From Prevotellaceae bacterium KH2P17 (GTDB lineage: Bacteria; Bacteroidota; Bacteroidia; Bacteroidales; Bacteroidaceae), in NCBI GenBank assembly GCA_900199655.1, contig FZRE01000021.1, forward strand, positions 1 to 59,680: a stretch of DNA of 59,680 nucleotides. The letters run 5' to 3'. The position numbers were made by a program, and so were the translations under genes. Below the pieces are notes generated by a model. The model did not search any database and was not told where the DNA came from. It was given only the letters and a program-made list of their open reading frames with translations. Positions 8,142 to 16,032 of this stretch are shown here, piece after piece (the stretch's first letter is position 1; every line of letters starts with the position of its first letter).

Positions 8142-9209
8142 TTATAAAGGTTTTGGATGCTTGTTCTTGATAATAATGCGGTGATATTTCTTTTGACACA
8201 AAATACCATTACAAATCTTTTGTCTCGACTTGTATTCTTTAAATTTTGGCATCTTCCGTAGTATGTCCAACCGAATACAAGGCTCACAACAATCTAAAAT
8301 TTCAAATTGTTCAGGATTGAAGAAGTTTAAAAAAGTTATTGGAACTCCGATATATCCATCATAATCGTAAGGAACAGCATTGGATTCAGAAACTTCTATA
8401 GCGTCGTAGTCTTGATATTTTGGATATTCTTCTGGTGAATAACGACAAACAAGGTCCAATTCTTCATTGCGTTTGGGTATTTCGAGGTTTGTAAACCATG
8501 TTACCCCGGAAACCCTAATCATGTCTCTCCGGTGGTCGCCGGCAGTAGCAATGTCTTCGTAAGGGGAAAAGAAGTGGGCTGCGCCGCCCTTGAAGCCGTA
8601 GCCTAACCATACTTTGTTTTCTTTTATAAGCGGGAATACTTCTTTGTAAGTGATTGCATTTTGATGGCCGACAATAATAAACTTCTTGCCGTATTCTATC
8701 AGTTGCCCTATGTATTCTCTGAAAAGAGAGAACGGAGGGTTGGTTACCACCACGTCCGCCTGCTGCAAGAGCTCAATACATTCGGCAGAACGAAAGTCGC
8801 CACTCTCTAAAGTCGCCATCACGTTACGGTCGTTTTGCAGCAGATAACGCACATCGGCCAGGTCCACGGCGCCATCACCGTTCAGGTCTTTTACCTCGGT
8901 TATCTCCACTTTGTATGCTATCTTGGTAGGTTCGGCATCTAAGTCGTCAAAATGAATGAGCAGCTCGTTGCCCTGTACTGGTGAACCATTATAGCACGTA
9001 CAGATTAGTTTCTTGAGTCCAAGCTGATTAAACCGGAGGGCAAAATACTTGAAGAAGTTGCTTTCATAGGGGTCGTCGCAGTTGCAAAGTACGGTTTTCC
9101 CTCTAAAGTGAGGCCAGTAATGTTGCAGTTCACGCTCAATATCGGTGAGCTGGGTGTAGAATTCGTCCTTCTTTGCTGATTTGGCTGCATTAAGGTTCTT
9201 GTTAGCCAT
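8142..9209 (-). CDS. EcoRI-family adenine-specific DNA methyltransferase
   Basis: 355 residues beginning MANKNLNAAKSAKKDEFYTQ, which is typical of the EcoRI_methylase family (PF13651). It shows KTVLCNCDDPYESNFFKYFA (SAM-binding region) and the amino-methyltransferase motif NPPF at residues 157-160 (ADVVVTNPPFSLFREYI). A short insert with an EF-hand/dockerin-like DLNGDGAVDLADV at 108-120 precedes motif IV. The 3' third is clearly richer in AT than the neighbouring host genes. The start is fixed by the N-terminal match; a hairpin sits directly upstream of the ATG. Likely transfers a methyl group to adenine in a specific site; the site cannot be predicted here. Neighbour: DUF262-HNH protein 25 bp downstream. 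Confidence 0.87.
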   Translation of the reverse strand: MANKNLNAAKSAKKDEFYTQLTDIERELQHYWPHFRGKTVLCNCDDPYESNFFKYFALRFNQLGLKKLICTCYNGSPVQGNELLIHFDDLDAEPTKIAYKVEITEVKDLNGDGAVDLADVRYLLQNDRNVMATLESGDFRSAECIELLQQADVVVTNPPFSLFREYIGQLIEYGKKFIIVGHQNAITYKEVFPLIKENKVWLGYGFKGGAAHFFSPYEDIATAGDHRRDMIRVSGVTWFTNLEIPKRNEELDLVCRYSPEEYPKYQDYDAIEVSESNAVPYDYDGYIGVPITFLNFFNPEQFEILDCCEPCIRLDILRKMPKFKEYKSRQKICNGILCQKKYHRIIIKNKHPKPL

Positions 9210-9211
9210 GA

Positions 9212-9245
9212 GATTGATAGTTTAGGTCTGCAAACAACTATCAAT
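9212..9245 (-). promoter_or_regulatory. Hairpin immediately 5' of the methyltransferase start codon
   Basis: GATTGATAGTT at 9212-9222 pairs with AACTATCAATC at 9235-9245 (11 bp, 12-nt loop). On the minus-strand transcript it ends 2 nt before the ATG at 9209, so it would hide the ribosome binding site. It may limit translation of the methyltransferase operon or be a protein-binding site; no purine-rich Shine-Dalgarno stretch is visible outside it. Confidence 0.55.
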
Positions 9246-9249
9246 CACG

Positions 9250-9400
9250 CTAAGACGCAATAAAGGCGTGGAAGCACCTTACTGCGTTCAGCTATGAGGC
9301 AGCCTAGGATGGAAACCTCAGTCAACTAATAAGAATGCACCACGCCTATTGCGTGTGCACTGCTATATAGCTGACTATGGCTCCCGTCTGTACGAAATGC
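9250..9400. ncRNA. Candidate structured RNA or leader upstream of the methyltransferase
   Basis: A long stem is formed by ACGCAATAAAGGCGTGG (9255-9271) and CCACGCCTATTGCGT (9340-9354), with only an AA bulge. Inside it TGAGG/CCTCA form a second stem. GTTCAGCTAT near 9286 can pair with ATAGCTGAC near 9375, outside the main stem, which would be a pseudoknot. The stretch contains no ORF and lies within the 900-bp gap between the methyltransferase and the FAD oxidoreductase. Strand is unclear; it could be a plus-strand RNA with a fold like HEARO/omega RNAs (no IscB gene is nearby) or a minus-strand 5' leader of the methyltransferase mRNA. Class assignment is a guess. Confidence 0.45.
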
Positions 9401-9704
9401 CTTATCACGATTATTCATGTTACGTTATTTCCAATAAGTTTCCTAGGCTTTTGGCTGAACGCGAATAATAGCGAATGCTTTATTTTACCAACAATGTCTT
9501 TGGAAAAGGTGATGCCTTATCCGCTTCAAAGGTATAAATAATTTGCCAAATACATGCCTTCTGGACTAAAAAAAACAAGAAAACATACCTTAAAAGCGCG
9601 AAAAAACAGAATAAAACCCTAATGGCAACGCCCGCAGATGCCGAAAACCAGTGAACTGCCTTTCAATTTTTGATTTCCGTACGCAAATATGATATTCTGT
9701 TCTT

Positions 9705-10095
9705 ACAGTTAAAAGACAGCGTAACAGAGTATTATTTTAGCTGCTTGAGTTATCAAATGGGTGAGAGACTGTTGAAAGAACGGACTGCAATACCAACGGG
9801 TCAAACCAGTATCCTCCCCTTAGAAAGGGGAGGTTAGGAGGGGATGATTTGCCCTGCTTCTTTGCTCATAGCAGCTATTTGGTCATCCCCTCCTCCGCCT
9901 CCCCTTTCCAAGGGGAGGATACCAGTTAGCCTTTCTGCTCATTGTTCTCTATTCATTACTGCCAACAATCAATCACGCAGCAGTAAAAAACTTACTCTGT
10001 TACTCTGTCTTTAAGCCCCAGCAGCAGCGTAAAACTTATTCTGTTACTTTGTCTAAAAAACGTGCTTACGCTGTCTGAAAAATGCGTTTACGCTG
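9705..10095 (-). repeat. Composite repeat L1 (inverted relative to R1)
   Basis: It holds a GTAACAGAGT element at about 9720, the stretch GCTGCTTGAGTTATCAAA shared with L2, the 116-nt hairpin at 9808-9923 and three inverted or degenerate GTTACTCTGT/TACGCTGTCT elements up to 10095. Its order is that of L2 (40380-40835). No TTCAAG array is attached. Together with R1 it brackets the methyltransferase/DUF262-HNH pair with inverted repeats. Confidence 0.7.
9808..9923. repeat. 116-nt long inverted repeat (hairpin element), copy 2
   Basis: Arms start TATCCTCCCC and end GGGGAGGATAC; the loop contains TTTGCTCATAGCAGCTATTT, which is shared with copies 3 and 4. Confidence 0.85.
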
Positions 10096-10124
10096 TCGGG
10101 AGAGCAAATCATTGGGCGGGAATG

Positions 10125-11942
10125 CTACTTGGGGTTGCCTTGCCAGTTAACGTCGCGACGCTCGAAGGGATGCAGCAGCCGGTCGGCGAGTACGGCCAGA
10201 TGGAGGCGGAGGGCAGGAGCGGAGGGGCGGTAGGTGCCTAAACCGAAATCGGAATAGACTTTTTGATATTGTTCGTCGGTGATGGTGATGCCCTCGGTGC
10301 GGGCTATCTGCCGGATGGCGGCATGCAGTTGCTGCTGGCTTACCACAGTGGTGCCGGTGGTGTCTATGTGCGCTGCGGGGTAGAAACGGGCCAGGCCGGA
10401 GAGCGTGCGGCGGTTTACGGCGCTGTCGGTGTGCAGCCACATCTCGTTGCTCCAGTCTATGCTGCGCCCCCGGGGCTGCAGAATGCCCGTTACGGCGATG
10501 CGCTGCAAGGGCTTGAAACAAGGGTCATGGCGATCCTTATCCAGCAAGGGGAGCAGGTAGCCGCCGGCCTCGAGCAGGGTCGTCTGCACCTGTCTGACCG
10601 ATACCTCGTGCGGCCTTACGTGCTGCCTCACGGCCAGTGCCGCTATGGCTCCGGCCGCCTGCCCCAGCTGCATCACCACGGGCTGCAGGCGCGTGGTGCC
10701 GTTCACCGTCTCCGAAACGGAGATGCACTTCTCTGCCAGCAGCAGTCGGTCGTCGTCGCTTGACACCACGACGCCCGCCGGAATGCCGTACGAGGGGATT
10801 GAAGGGTAGCTCTGCCGGGCCGCCCAGGCCGCATCGTAGGCGTAGTGGTGCTGGTCTACGGGGTAATCTCCTACGGCAATGCTCGTTTGGTAGAGGCGGT
10901 TGCGGCTCGGGTTCACGATGTCCTCAATATCCATACGTACCAACCCGCGGAACCGCCGGCTGTCTCTGTAGTAGGGAATGAGCGGCAGGCGGTCGGCAGA
11001 AGGATATTCGGTCGCCAGTTCCAAATCGCGAAATCCCAGCTCGTGTTGCAGGAAGTAGACGTAGCGCAGCGTCTTGCGCTTCATCTTCCGGATGGCCCGG
11101 GCAACCCTGCGCGGGGTGAGTTTGCGGTAGTCGAGGTAGAAGTCGTTGCCCCAGATGGGCCAGTTGAGCATGTACTTGCCGTGTTGCAGGTGGCCGTAGG
11201 AGAGCATCATGTGGGCCGGCCACAGCTTCTGCAGCGTCGTGGAGTCGTTGAGCGGGTTGATGCAGCAGTTGCGGAACTCGCTTGCCCGGTAGTTGCGCGG
11301 TCTCGGCAGCAGGCGAGCTGCGGCCGACTGCTGCACGGTAGCCACGTAGGTAACATCCTGCGCCACCCTGCTTGTTTCGAAGCACAGCCCTGCCATGTAG
11401 CCGGCATCGCCCAGTTCGGTGGCATCTATCAGGTAAGAGGCCATGACCTGTCGCCGCCCCTGCGGCGTGCGGAGCGTGAGAAGCCACCCGTGGGGCAGCC
11501 GGCGGAGGCGTTTGAGCTGCGTTTGTTTGCTGACCCGGAGCAGCGGTTGGCGTGCCGTCCACTGCTCGAGGATACGTTCGCCCACGGCGGGTTCAAACAT
11601 CACGTTGCTTACCCAGCCCGTTTGCAGGGCCCGGAGCGAGCCGTAATGGGCCGCCAGCGCATCGCGGAAGTCGCCCCACAAGCCGCCGGGCAGCCTGTAG
11701 CAGCCGTCTGTGGCACTCACGCCGGCCGCGGTGAGCATGCCTCCCAGCCACGCCGTAGGCTCTGCGAGCAGCACGGAGCAGCCCATGCGGGCGGCCTGCA
11801 GGGCTGCACAAGTACCGCCGGCTCCGCCGCCAACCACTACTACGTCGTAGGCGGATGAGTGGGCCGTGGCCGCTGCTGCAGCCGGTTGAGGCAGCAGCAG
11901 ACCGAAGAGGAAGGCGGTAAACAGCGGCTTGAGGATGGACAT
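10125..11942 (-). CDS. Secreted FAD-dependent oxidoreductase (PF12831 type)
   Basis: 605 residues with an N-terminal signal peptide (MSILKPLFTAFLFGLLLPQPAAA) and then the FAD-binding Rossmann motif VVVVGGGAGGTCAALQAARMG near residues 34-54, followed by AEPTAWLGGMLTAAGVSATDG. DVVNPS-like and GIPAGVVVSSDDDRLLLAEKCISVSETVNGTTRLQPVVMQLGQAAG motifs match the FAD_oxidored family often found in Bacteroidetes glycan loci. It is the last gene of operon 1, 53 bp after the metallophosphatase. The substrate is unknown; members are suspected of oxidising sugars or their derivatives. It is not part of the classical nan pathway, so its presence here extends that operon. Confidence 0.8.
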   Translation of the reverse strand: MSILKPLFTAFLFGLLLPQPAAAAATAHSSAYDVVVVGGGAGGTCAALQAARMGCSVLLAEPTAWLGGMLTAAGVSATDGCYRLPGGLWGDFRDALAAHYGSLRALQTGWVSNVMFEPAVGERILEQWTARQPLLRVSKQTQLKRLRRLPHGWLLTLRTPQGRRQVMASYLIDATELGDAGYMAGLCFETSRVAQDVTYVATVQQSAAARLLPRPRNYRASEFRNCCINPLNDSTTLQKLWPAHMMLSYGHLQHGKYMLNWPIWGNDFYLDYRKLTPRRVARAIRKMKRKTLRYVYFLQHELGFRDLELATEYPSADRLPLIPYYRDSRRFRGLVRMDIEDIVNPSRNRLYQTSIAVGDYPVDQHHYAYDAAWAARQSYPSIPSYGIPAGVVVSSDDDRLLLAEKCISVSETVNGTTRLQPVVMQLGQAAGAIAALAVRQHVRPHEVSVRQVQTTLLEAGGYLLPLLDKDRHDPCFKPLQRIAVTGILQPRGRSIDWSNEMWLHTDSAVNRRTLSGLARFYPAAHIDTTGTTVVSQQQLHAAIRQIARTEGITITDEQYQKVYSDFGLGTYRPSAPALRLHLAVLADRLLHPFERRDVNWQGNPK

Positions 11943-11995
11943 AGGGCAACAGAATGAGCAAAAGGAAATGATAACGGCGCCGGTTCAGGTACGGG

Positions 11996-13078
11996 TCATC
12001 GCTTCTCCCAGTCGTCTTTTACGTAGCTGTCGGGGTAGGTGGAACGGTTGAGTACGTTGCCGCGCAGTTCGCGCACGTAGGTATCGAAGCTGCGGCGGTT
12101 CTCCTTCAGCACGATGATGCGGCCGCCGGTGGGCAGGTGGTTGTACACGGTGTTGCCGCCGGAGTAGCGGCCGTAGCCCAGCACCATGCCCTGGTAGCAG
12201 AGCGTGTAGTCGTTGTCGTGGTCGTGACCGCAGAAGATTGCCATCACGTCTCCGCCGAATTTCATGGCCGAGAACATGCCCGTGTTGATGCTCGGGGGGC
12301 ATGATGCCTCCATGCGGGTGCCTATGAGCACGGCGTCTTCGTCCTTGCAGGCCTGCGAGAACTCGGGTACGGGAATGTGGAAGAAGGCCAGGGCGGGCAG
12401 CGGAGTGCCGCCGTTGGCAGCGGTGAACTGCCGGTTCTGCTGCCTGTACCACTGTACCTGCTGCTCGGTAAGCCAGGCATAGCCCTTCACATCGGGGCGA
12501 GGCGACATGCTGTGGCTGTCGAGGCAGTAGAGTAGGGCGGCCGTGCGGCGGCCGTTGTGCGAGCGGATGGGCAGCACGTAGTCGGGCGATTCCACGCCTC
12601 CACGTGGCGGCATGATGCTGTGGGGTGCCTTTTGGGCCATGTCGTAGAGCGTGTGCAGGGGCATGTCATGCTCGCAGTCGTGGTTGCCGAAGAGGTAAGC
12701 AAAGGGCACGCCGTGGCGGGTAAGGCGGTTGAGCACCAGCTGCAGCGTCTTGTCGGCTGGCGCGGAGAAAACCACGTCGCCCGTGAGCAGCACCAGGTCG
12801 GGCCGCTCGGCGGCGATGAGGCGGTCGATGCAGTTGAGCGCGCTGTCCGACTTGGGGTTGCCGTACTGCACATGCAGGTCGGTCAGCTGCAGGATTTTGA
12901 ACTCTCCGTTGCCGCGGAATTTAAGGTTCTGTGCTACTGCAGCGGCGGTAAAAAGAAGCAGCAATGAGAGCAGAAAGGCTGCTCCGGCTCTTGTAACCGG
13001 CATCAGCAGGGCCTGCATTGCGTGCTGCGCAGCCTGGTGGTTGCGTGGTAAAAAGGTGTTATGCGGGTTGTTCGTCAT
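11996..13078 (-). CDS. Secreted calcineurin-like metallophosphatase
   Basis: About 360 residues. All metallophosphatase motifs are visible: LQLTDLHVQYG (DxH), LLTGDVVF (GD), LFGNHDCEHD (GNHD), FFHIPVPEF and FCGHDHDNDYT (GHxH). A signal peptide (AAFLLSLLLLFTAAAVAQ) lies behind residue 26; the translation start may be 13078, 13018 or 13003, and the later ones give a more normal signal peptide. Likely hydrolyses phosphate mono- or diesters in the periplasm; substrate unknown. It sits between the creatininase and FAD oxidoreductase genes near the end of operon 1. Confidence 0.82.
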   Translation of the reverse strand: MTNNPHNTFLPRNHQAAQHAMQALLMPVTRAGAAFLLSLLLLFTAAAVAQNLKFRGNGEFKILQLTDLHVQYGNPKSDSALNCIDRLIAAERPDLVLLTGDVVFSAPADKTLQLVLNRLTRHGVPFAYLFGNHDCEHDMPLHTLYDMAQKAPHSIMPPRGGVESPDYVLPIRSHNGRRTAALLYCLDSHSMSPRPDVKGYAWLTEQQVQWYRQQNRQFTAANGGTPLPALAFFHIPVPEFSQACKDEDAVLIGTRMEASCPPSINTGMFSAMKFGGDVMAIFCGHDHDNDYTLCYQGMVLGYGRYSGGNTVYNHLPTGGRIIVLKENRRSFDTYVRELRGNVLNRSTYPDSYVKDDWEKR

Positions 13079-13098
13079 TGTTCATGGTCTGTTTTAAG

Positions 13099-13875
13099 CT
13101 ATTCATAGAGTTCCTGCTGTTGCTCTACATGGGCAAACTGGCAGAGGAACCCGGCATATCCGGCCGCCACGGCTGCGGCAAACCGGCGGCCTTTCTCGGC
13201 GGTGGAAAGCGACGGGTTGCCTATTCCGGTATCGGCGGGCGAGGCGTACGACCAGTTGCGGGGCATCCAAACCTTGCCTTGGCGCAGGGCATCAATCTTG
13301 AAGCCGTGGCCCTCTCCGGGTCCTGCCTCGTTGAGGCTGACCAGTTCGGGGTGGTAGTGCATCATGACGGAGGTCTCAATCTCGTCGGCATGGTCGCCCG
13401 GTTGGTCAAAGTAGTCGGCTGCCGGGGCCATCTTGAACCATTCGCCGCAGGCGATGAAGAAGTCGGGGTAGGTCGTAGAGAGGTCGCGCAGCATGTTCTT
13501 GAAGTTGTTTCCGCCGTGGCCGTTCACTATCACCAGCCGGCGAAACCCTTGGTGGTGCAGCGATGCAACGATATCGGTGAGGATGGCGCGCTGCGTGTCG
13601 TAGCGCGAGTGGATGCAGAAGCAGAGGTCTCGCTGGCCCGGGTTCTGCGAGCCCATGGTTACGGGCGGCATGACCATACACCTCACTCCGTGCTCCTCGA
13701 AGGCGCGGCGGGCCGCATCTACGGCTATATCGTGCGAGAGAATACAGTCCGTCAGGTAGGGCAGGTGCAGGTTATGGGGCTCCGTAGCTCCCCACGGCAG
13801 CAGCACGATGTCATACGGATGGCGCCGTGCTGTGCCGTAAGTAGCAGTGCATAAGTCGAATTCGCGTGTTTGCAT
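13099..13875 (-). CDS. Creatininase-family amidohydrolase
   Basis: 258 residues, the family's usual length. Metal-binding and catalytic motifs are present: LPWGATEPHNLHLPYLTD (E-x-H-x3-D), VNGHGGNNFKNML (NGHGGN) and DHADEIETSVMMHY (HADExETS). No signal peptide, so cytoplasmic. Members cleave cyclic amides (creatinine) or act on formamide and mycofactocin-type substrates. It lies 9 bp after the AGE epimerase gene in the nan operon. In this setting an N-acyl or lactam form of an amino sugar would be a reasonable substrate, but that is inference; classical nan operons that I know lack it. Confidence 0.82.
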   Translation of the reverse strand: MQTREFDLCTATYGTARRHPYDIVLLPWGATEPHNLHLPYLTDCILSHDIAVDAARRAFEEHGVRCMVMPPVTMGSQNPGQRDLCFCIHSRYDTQRAILTDIVASLHHQGFRRLVIVNGHGGNNFKNMLRDLSTTYPDFFIACGEWFKMAPAADYFDQPGDHADEIETSVMMHYHPELVSLNEAGPGEGHGFKIDALRQGKVWMPRNWSYASPADTGIGNPSLSTAEKGRRFAAAVAAGYAGFLCQFAHVEQQQELYE

Positions 13876-13884
13876 TGCCGTGGG

Positions 13885-15069
13885 TTACAGGGTTTTCAGG
13901 ATGTCCTGGCAGAGCGTGTAGCACTGCGTCATCATGCGCGGAATGTGGAACGGGCCCTTGAAGAGGTTGCCCTTGGCGGGCTGGGCCACGGTGCCGTCGC
14001 GGTGCAGATAGCCGTACCACTCGCCGTACTGGGCGTCGGGGAAGTGGGCGTAGGTCCACTCGCTGATGCGCTGATGGCGGCAGATGTACTCCACATCGCC
14101 TGTGGCAAGGTAGGCGTAGAGCGAGGCGATGATGGCTTCACACTGCGGCCACCAGAACTTCATGTCCTGAGAGTAGTCCTGCGGAGGCAGGTTGCGGCAG
14201 TCTCGGAAGTTGATGATGCCGCCGTACTGCTTGTCCCATCCCCAGTCCCACGACCAGTTGAAGATGGTGAGAGCCATGTCGAGAATCTCTTGGTTCCAGT
14301 TGCGGTGGCGCGCCTCTTCCATGAGGAACCAGCTCGTCTCAATGCAGTGGCCGGGGTTGATGGTGCGGGTCATGTTGGTGTCTACGAACTCTCCGCCCGG
14401 TCCTACACTCTCCAGGAGCGCCTTGAACTCCGGGTGCATGAAGTAATCCTTGAGCTCGCGGATGGAGCCATCTATCTGTTGGGTGAGCTTGGGGTCGTCG
14501 ATGACGGTGCGGATGCGGCTGCCCACGTTGATAAGTATCATCACGATGCTGTGGCTGCGCAGGTTAACCTCGGGCTCGAACTTTGGCTCGAGGAACCCCG
14601 GTGTGGTGAGGAAGCGCTGCGTGTCGTCAAATACCTTCATGGCCTTGCGGGCATATTCCTTGTCGCCAGTTGCCAAGGCATACTCTGACATGGCGATGGC
14701 AGCAAAAGTCTCGGAGAACACGTAGCGGCGCTTACGCAGTGGGCGGCCGTCGGCGGTGACAGAGAAATACATGTGGCCGTCGGCATCGAAGCAGTGCTTC
14801 TCCATGAAGTCGATGGTGCTCTTGGCAGCATCAAGCCACTCCTGGCGCTTCTCCACGTTGTTGTATGCAAAGGCGCAGACGAATGCAAAGCGCCCCTGGA
14901 ACCAGACGGACTTGGTTGTGTCCATCAGTGAACCGTCGCGGTCAACGCAGGTGTAGACACCTCCGTGCTCTCTGTCCCAGCCATGCTGCATCCAGAAAGG
15001 CATGATGTTTTGTGTCAGGTCGTTCTTGTACGACGTGCTCCAATCCTCTATATACTTCTTTATATCCAT
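13885..15069 (-). CDS. nanE: AGE-type N-acylglucosamine 2-epimerase
   Basis: 394 residues, matching the renin-binding-protein/AGE family of (alpha/alpha)6-barrel epimerases. Features: HGWDREHGGVYTCVDRDG near residues 29-46, SVWFQGRFAF near 54, HSIVMILINVGSRIR, NPGHCIETSWFLMEEARHR (the catalytic His region) and EYWYGYLHRDG-like motifs near the C-terminus. It should convert ManNAc to GlcNAc, as the epimerase of the Bacteroides/Tannerella nan pathway does, so no ManNAc kinase is needed first. It follows the lyase gene by 12 bp. The symbol follows Bacteroidetes usage; it is not homologous to E. coli NanE. Confidence 0.88.
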   Translation of the reverse strand: MDIKKYIEDWSTSYKNDLTQNIMPFWMQHGWDREHGGVYTCVDRDGSLMDTTKSVWFQGRFAFVCAFAYNNVEKRQEWLDAAKSTIDFMEKHCFDADGHMYFSVTADGRPLRKRRYVFSETFAAIAMSEYALATGDKEYARKAMKVFDDTQRFLTTPGFLEPKFEPEVNLRSHSIVMILINVGSRIRTVIDDPKLTQQIDGSIRELKDYFMHPEFKALLESVGPGGEFVDTNMTRTINPGHCIETSWFLMEEARHRNWNQEILDMALTIFNWSWDWGWDKQYGGIINFRDCRNLPPQDYSQDMKFWWPQCEAIIASLYAYLATGDVEYICRHQRISEWTYAHFPDAQYGEWYGYLHRDGTVAQPAKGNLFKGPFHIPRMMTQCYTLCQDILKTL

Positions 15070-15081
15070 AGTGCTGATGTT

Positions 15082-15999
15082 TTAAAATTGGTTACAACGA
15101 CTGAAGAAGCCGATGCTTTCAAGTTCTGCTTTCATCCGGGCCTCCTCTTCATCGGTCATGTTCTGGAACGGAACACGGTTAGGGCCGAGGTCAAAGCCTA
15201 TGAGCTTCATGATGCGTTTGCCCGCTACGATGTTGCCGCGGTAGTGACAAATCACGTTGATGACCAGCTGCGCAAAGTTCTGATGCTCGCGTGCAGCCTC
15301 TATGTCGCCGTTGTTCCAGGCCTCGATGATGGCTACCAGCTCGCGTCCGTTGTAGTTCGTGGTGCCGCCTATGCCTCCCTTGGCTCCTCCCTGGGCAAGA
15401 GAAGGCAGGATGGTCTCGTCTTGTCCGTGCAGCATGTCGTACTTCCCGTTCTTGTACAGGCGGCATTGGTTGTACTCGTACAGGCTTTCGTAGGTGTATT
15501 TGATGCCGGCGAAGTTCGGTATCCGGCCGTCTACAGCCTCCAGGAGTTCCTTCATGGGCAGGTAAGCGCCGTTAAACGCCGGTATGTGGTAGTAATAGAA
15601 CGGCAGCTGAGGTGCCGCCGCAGCTATCTGCTCGCAGTATTTAACCAGCTCCTCAATGCGCCCGATGTGCGGGAAAGGAGGCGCCATGGAGCCTATTCCC
15701 CATGCACCAATCTGCTGCGCGTGGCGGGCCAGCTCAACGCTGTCGCGCAAGCAGCAGCTGCCAACGTGAACAATGACCTTGAAACCTTTGGGTGCCACGC
15801 TCACCCAACGTTCTGCCAGCGCCTTGCGCTCGTCGGTAGTAAGCATGTAGCCTTCGCCGGATGACCCGTTGATGAATACGCCCTGCAGTCCGTTCTTCTG
15901 CAGCATGGCAGCATAGGCTGCTATCGGTTCGAGGTTTACATCCCCGTTCTGGTGGAATGGAGTGAACGGAGCGTCGATAAGACCAATGATTTTTTCCAT
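15082..15999 (-). CDS. nanA: N-acetylneuraminate lyase
   Basis: 305 residues, a DapA/NanA superfamily TIM barrel. The 2-oxo-acid binding loop INGSSGEGY lies at 44-51, the catalytic Tyr at 137 (YYYHIP) and the Schiff-base Lys at 167 (FAGIKYTYESLYEY), positions close to those of E. coli NanA (Tyr137, Lys165). GGIGGTTNYNGREL also fits sialic acid lyases better than dihydrodipicolinate synthases. It cleaves Neu5Ac to pyruvate and ManNAc in the cytoplasm. Its place between NanT and the AGE epimerase supports the assignment. Bacteroides literature also calls it NanL. Confidence 0.92.
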   Translation of the reverse strand: MEKIIGLIDAPFTPFHQNGDVNLEPIAAYAAMLQKNGLQGVFINGSSGEGYMLTTDERKALAERWVSVAPKGFKVIVHVGSCCLRDSVELARHAQQIGAWGIGSMAPPFPHIGRIEELVKYCEQIAAAAPQLPFYYYHIPAFNGAYLPMKELLEAVDGRIPNFAGIKYTYESLYEYNQCRLYKNGKYDMLHGQDETILPSLAQGGAKGGIGGTTNYNGRELVAIIEAWNNGDIEAAREHQNFAQLVINVICHYRGNIVAGKRIMKLIGFDLGPNRVPFQNMTDEEEARMKAELESIGFFSRCNQF

Positions 16000-16032
16000 A
16001 ATCGAATATCTTTATTATATCGTTAATATATG

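Noticed and set aside
10263..11858. Long plus-strand open frames (e.g. 10845-11858) opposite the FAD oxidoreductase, and similar long shadows opposite nan, Sus, topA and cotransporter genes
   Set aside because: They lie antisense to genes with clear family motifs; high GC and codon bias keep the opposite frame open. None shows its own motifs.
15082..15999. Dihydrodipicolinate synthase (dapA) instead of sialic acid lyase
   Set aside because: Tyr137/Lys167 spacing, GSSGE and the position between NanT and the AGE epimerase favour NanA.
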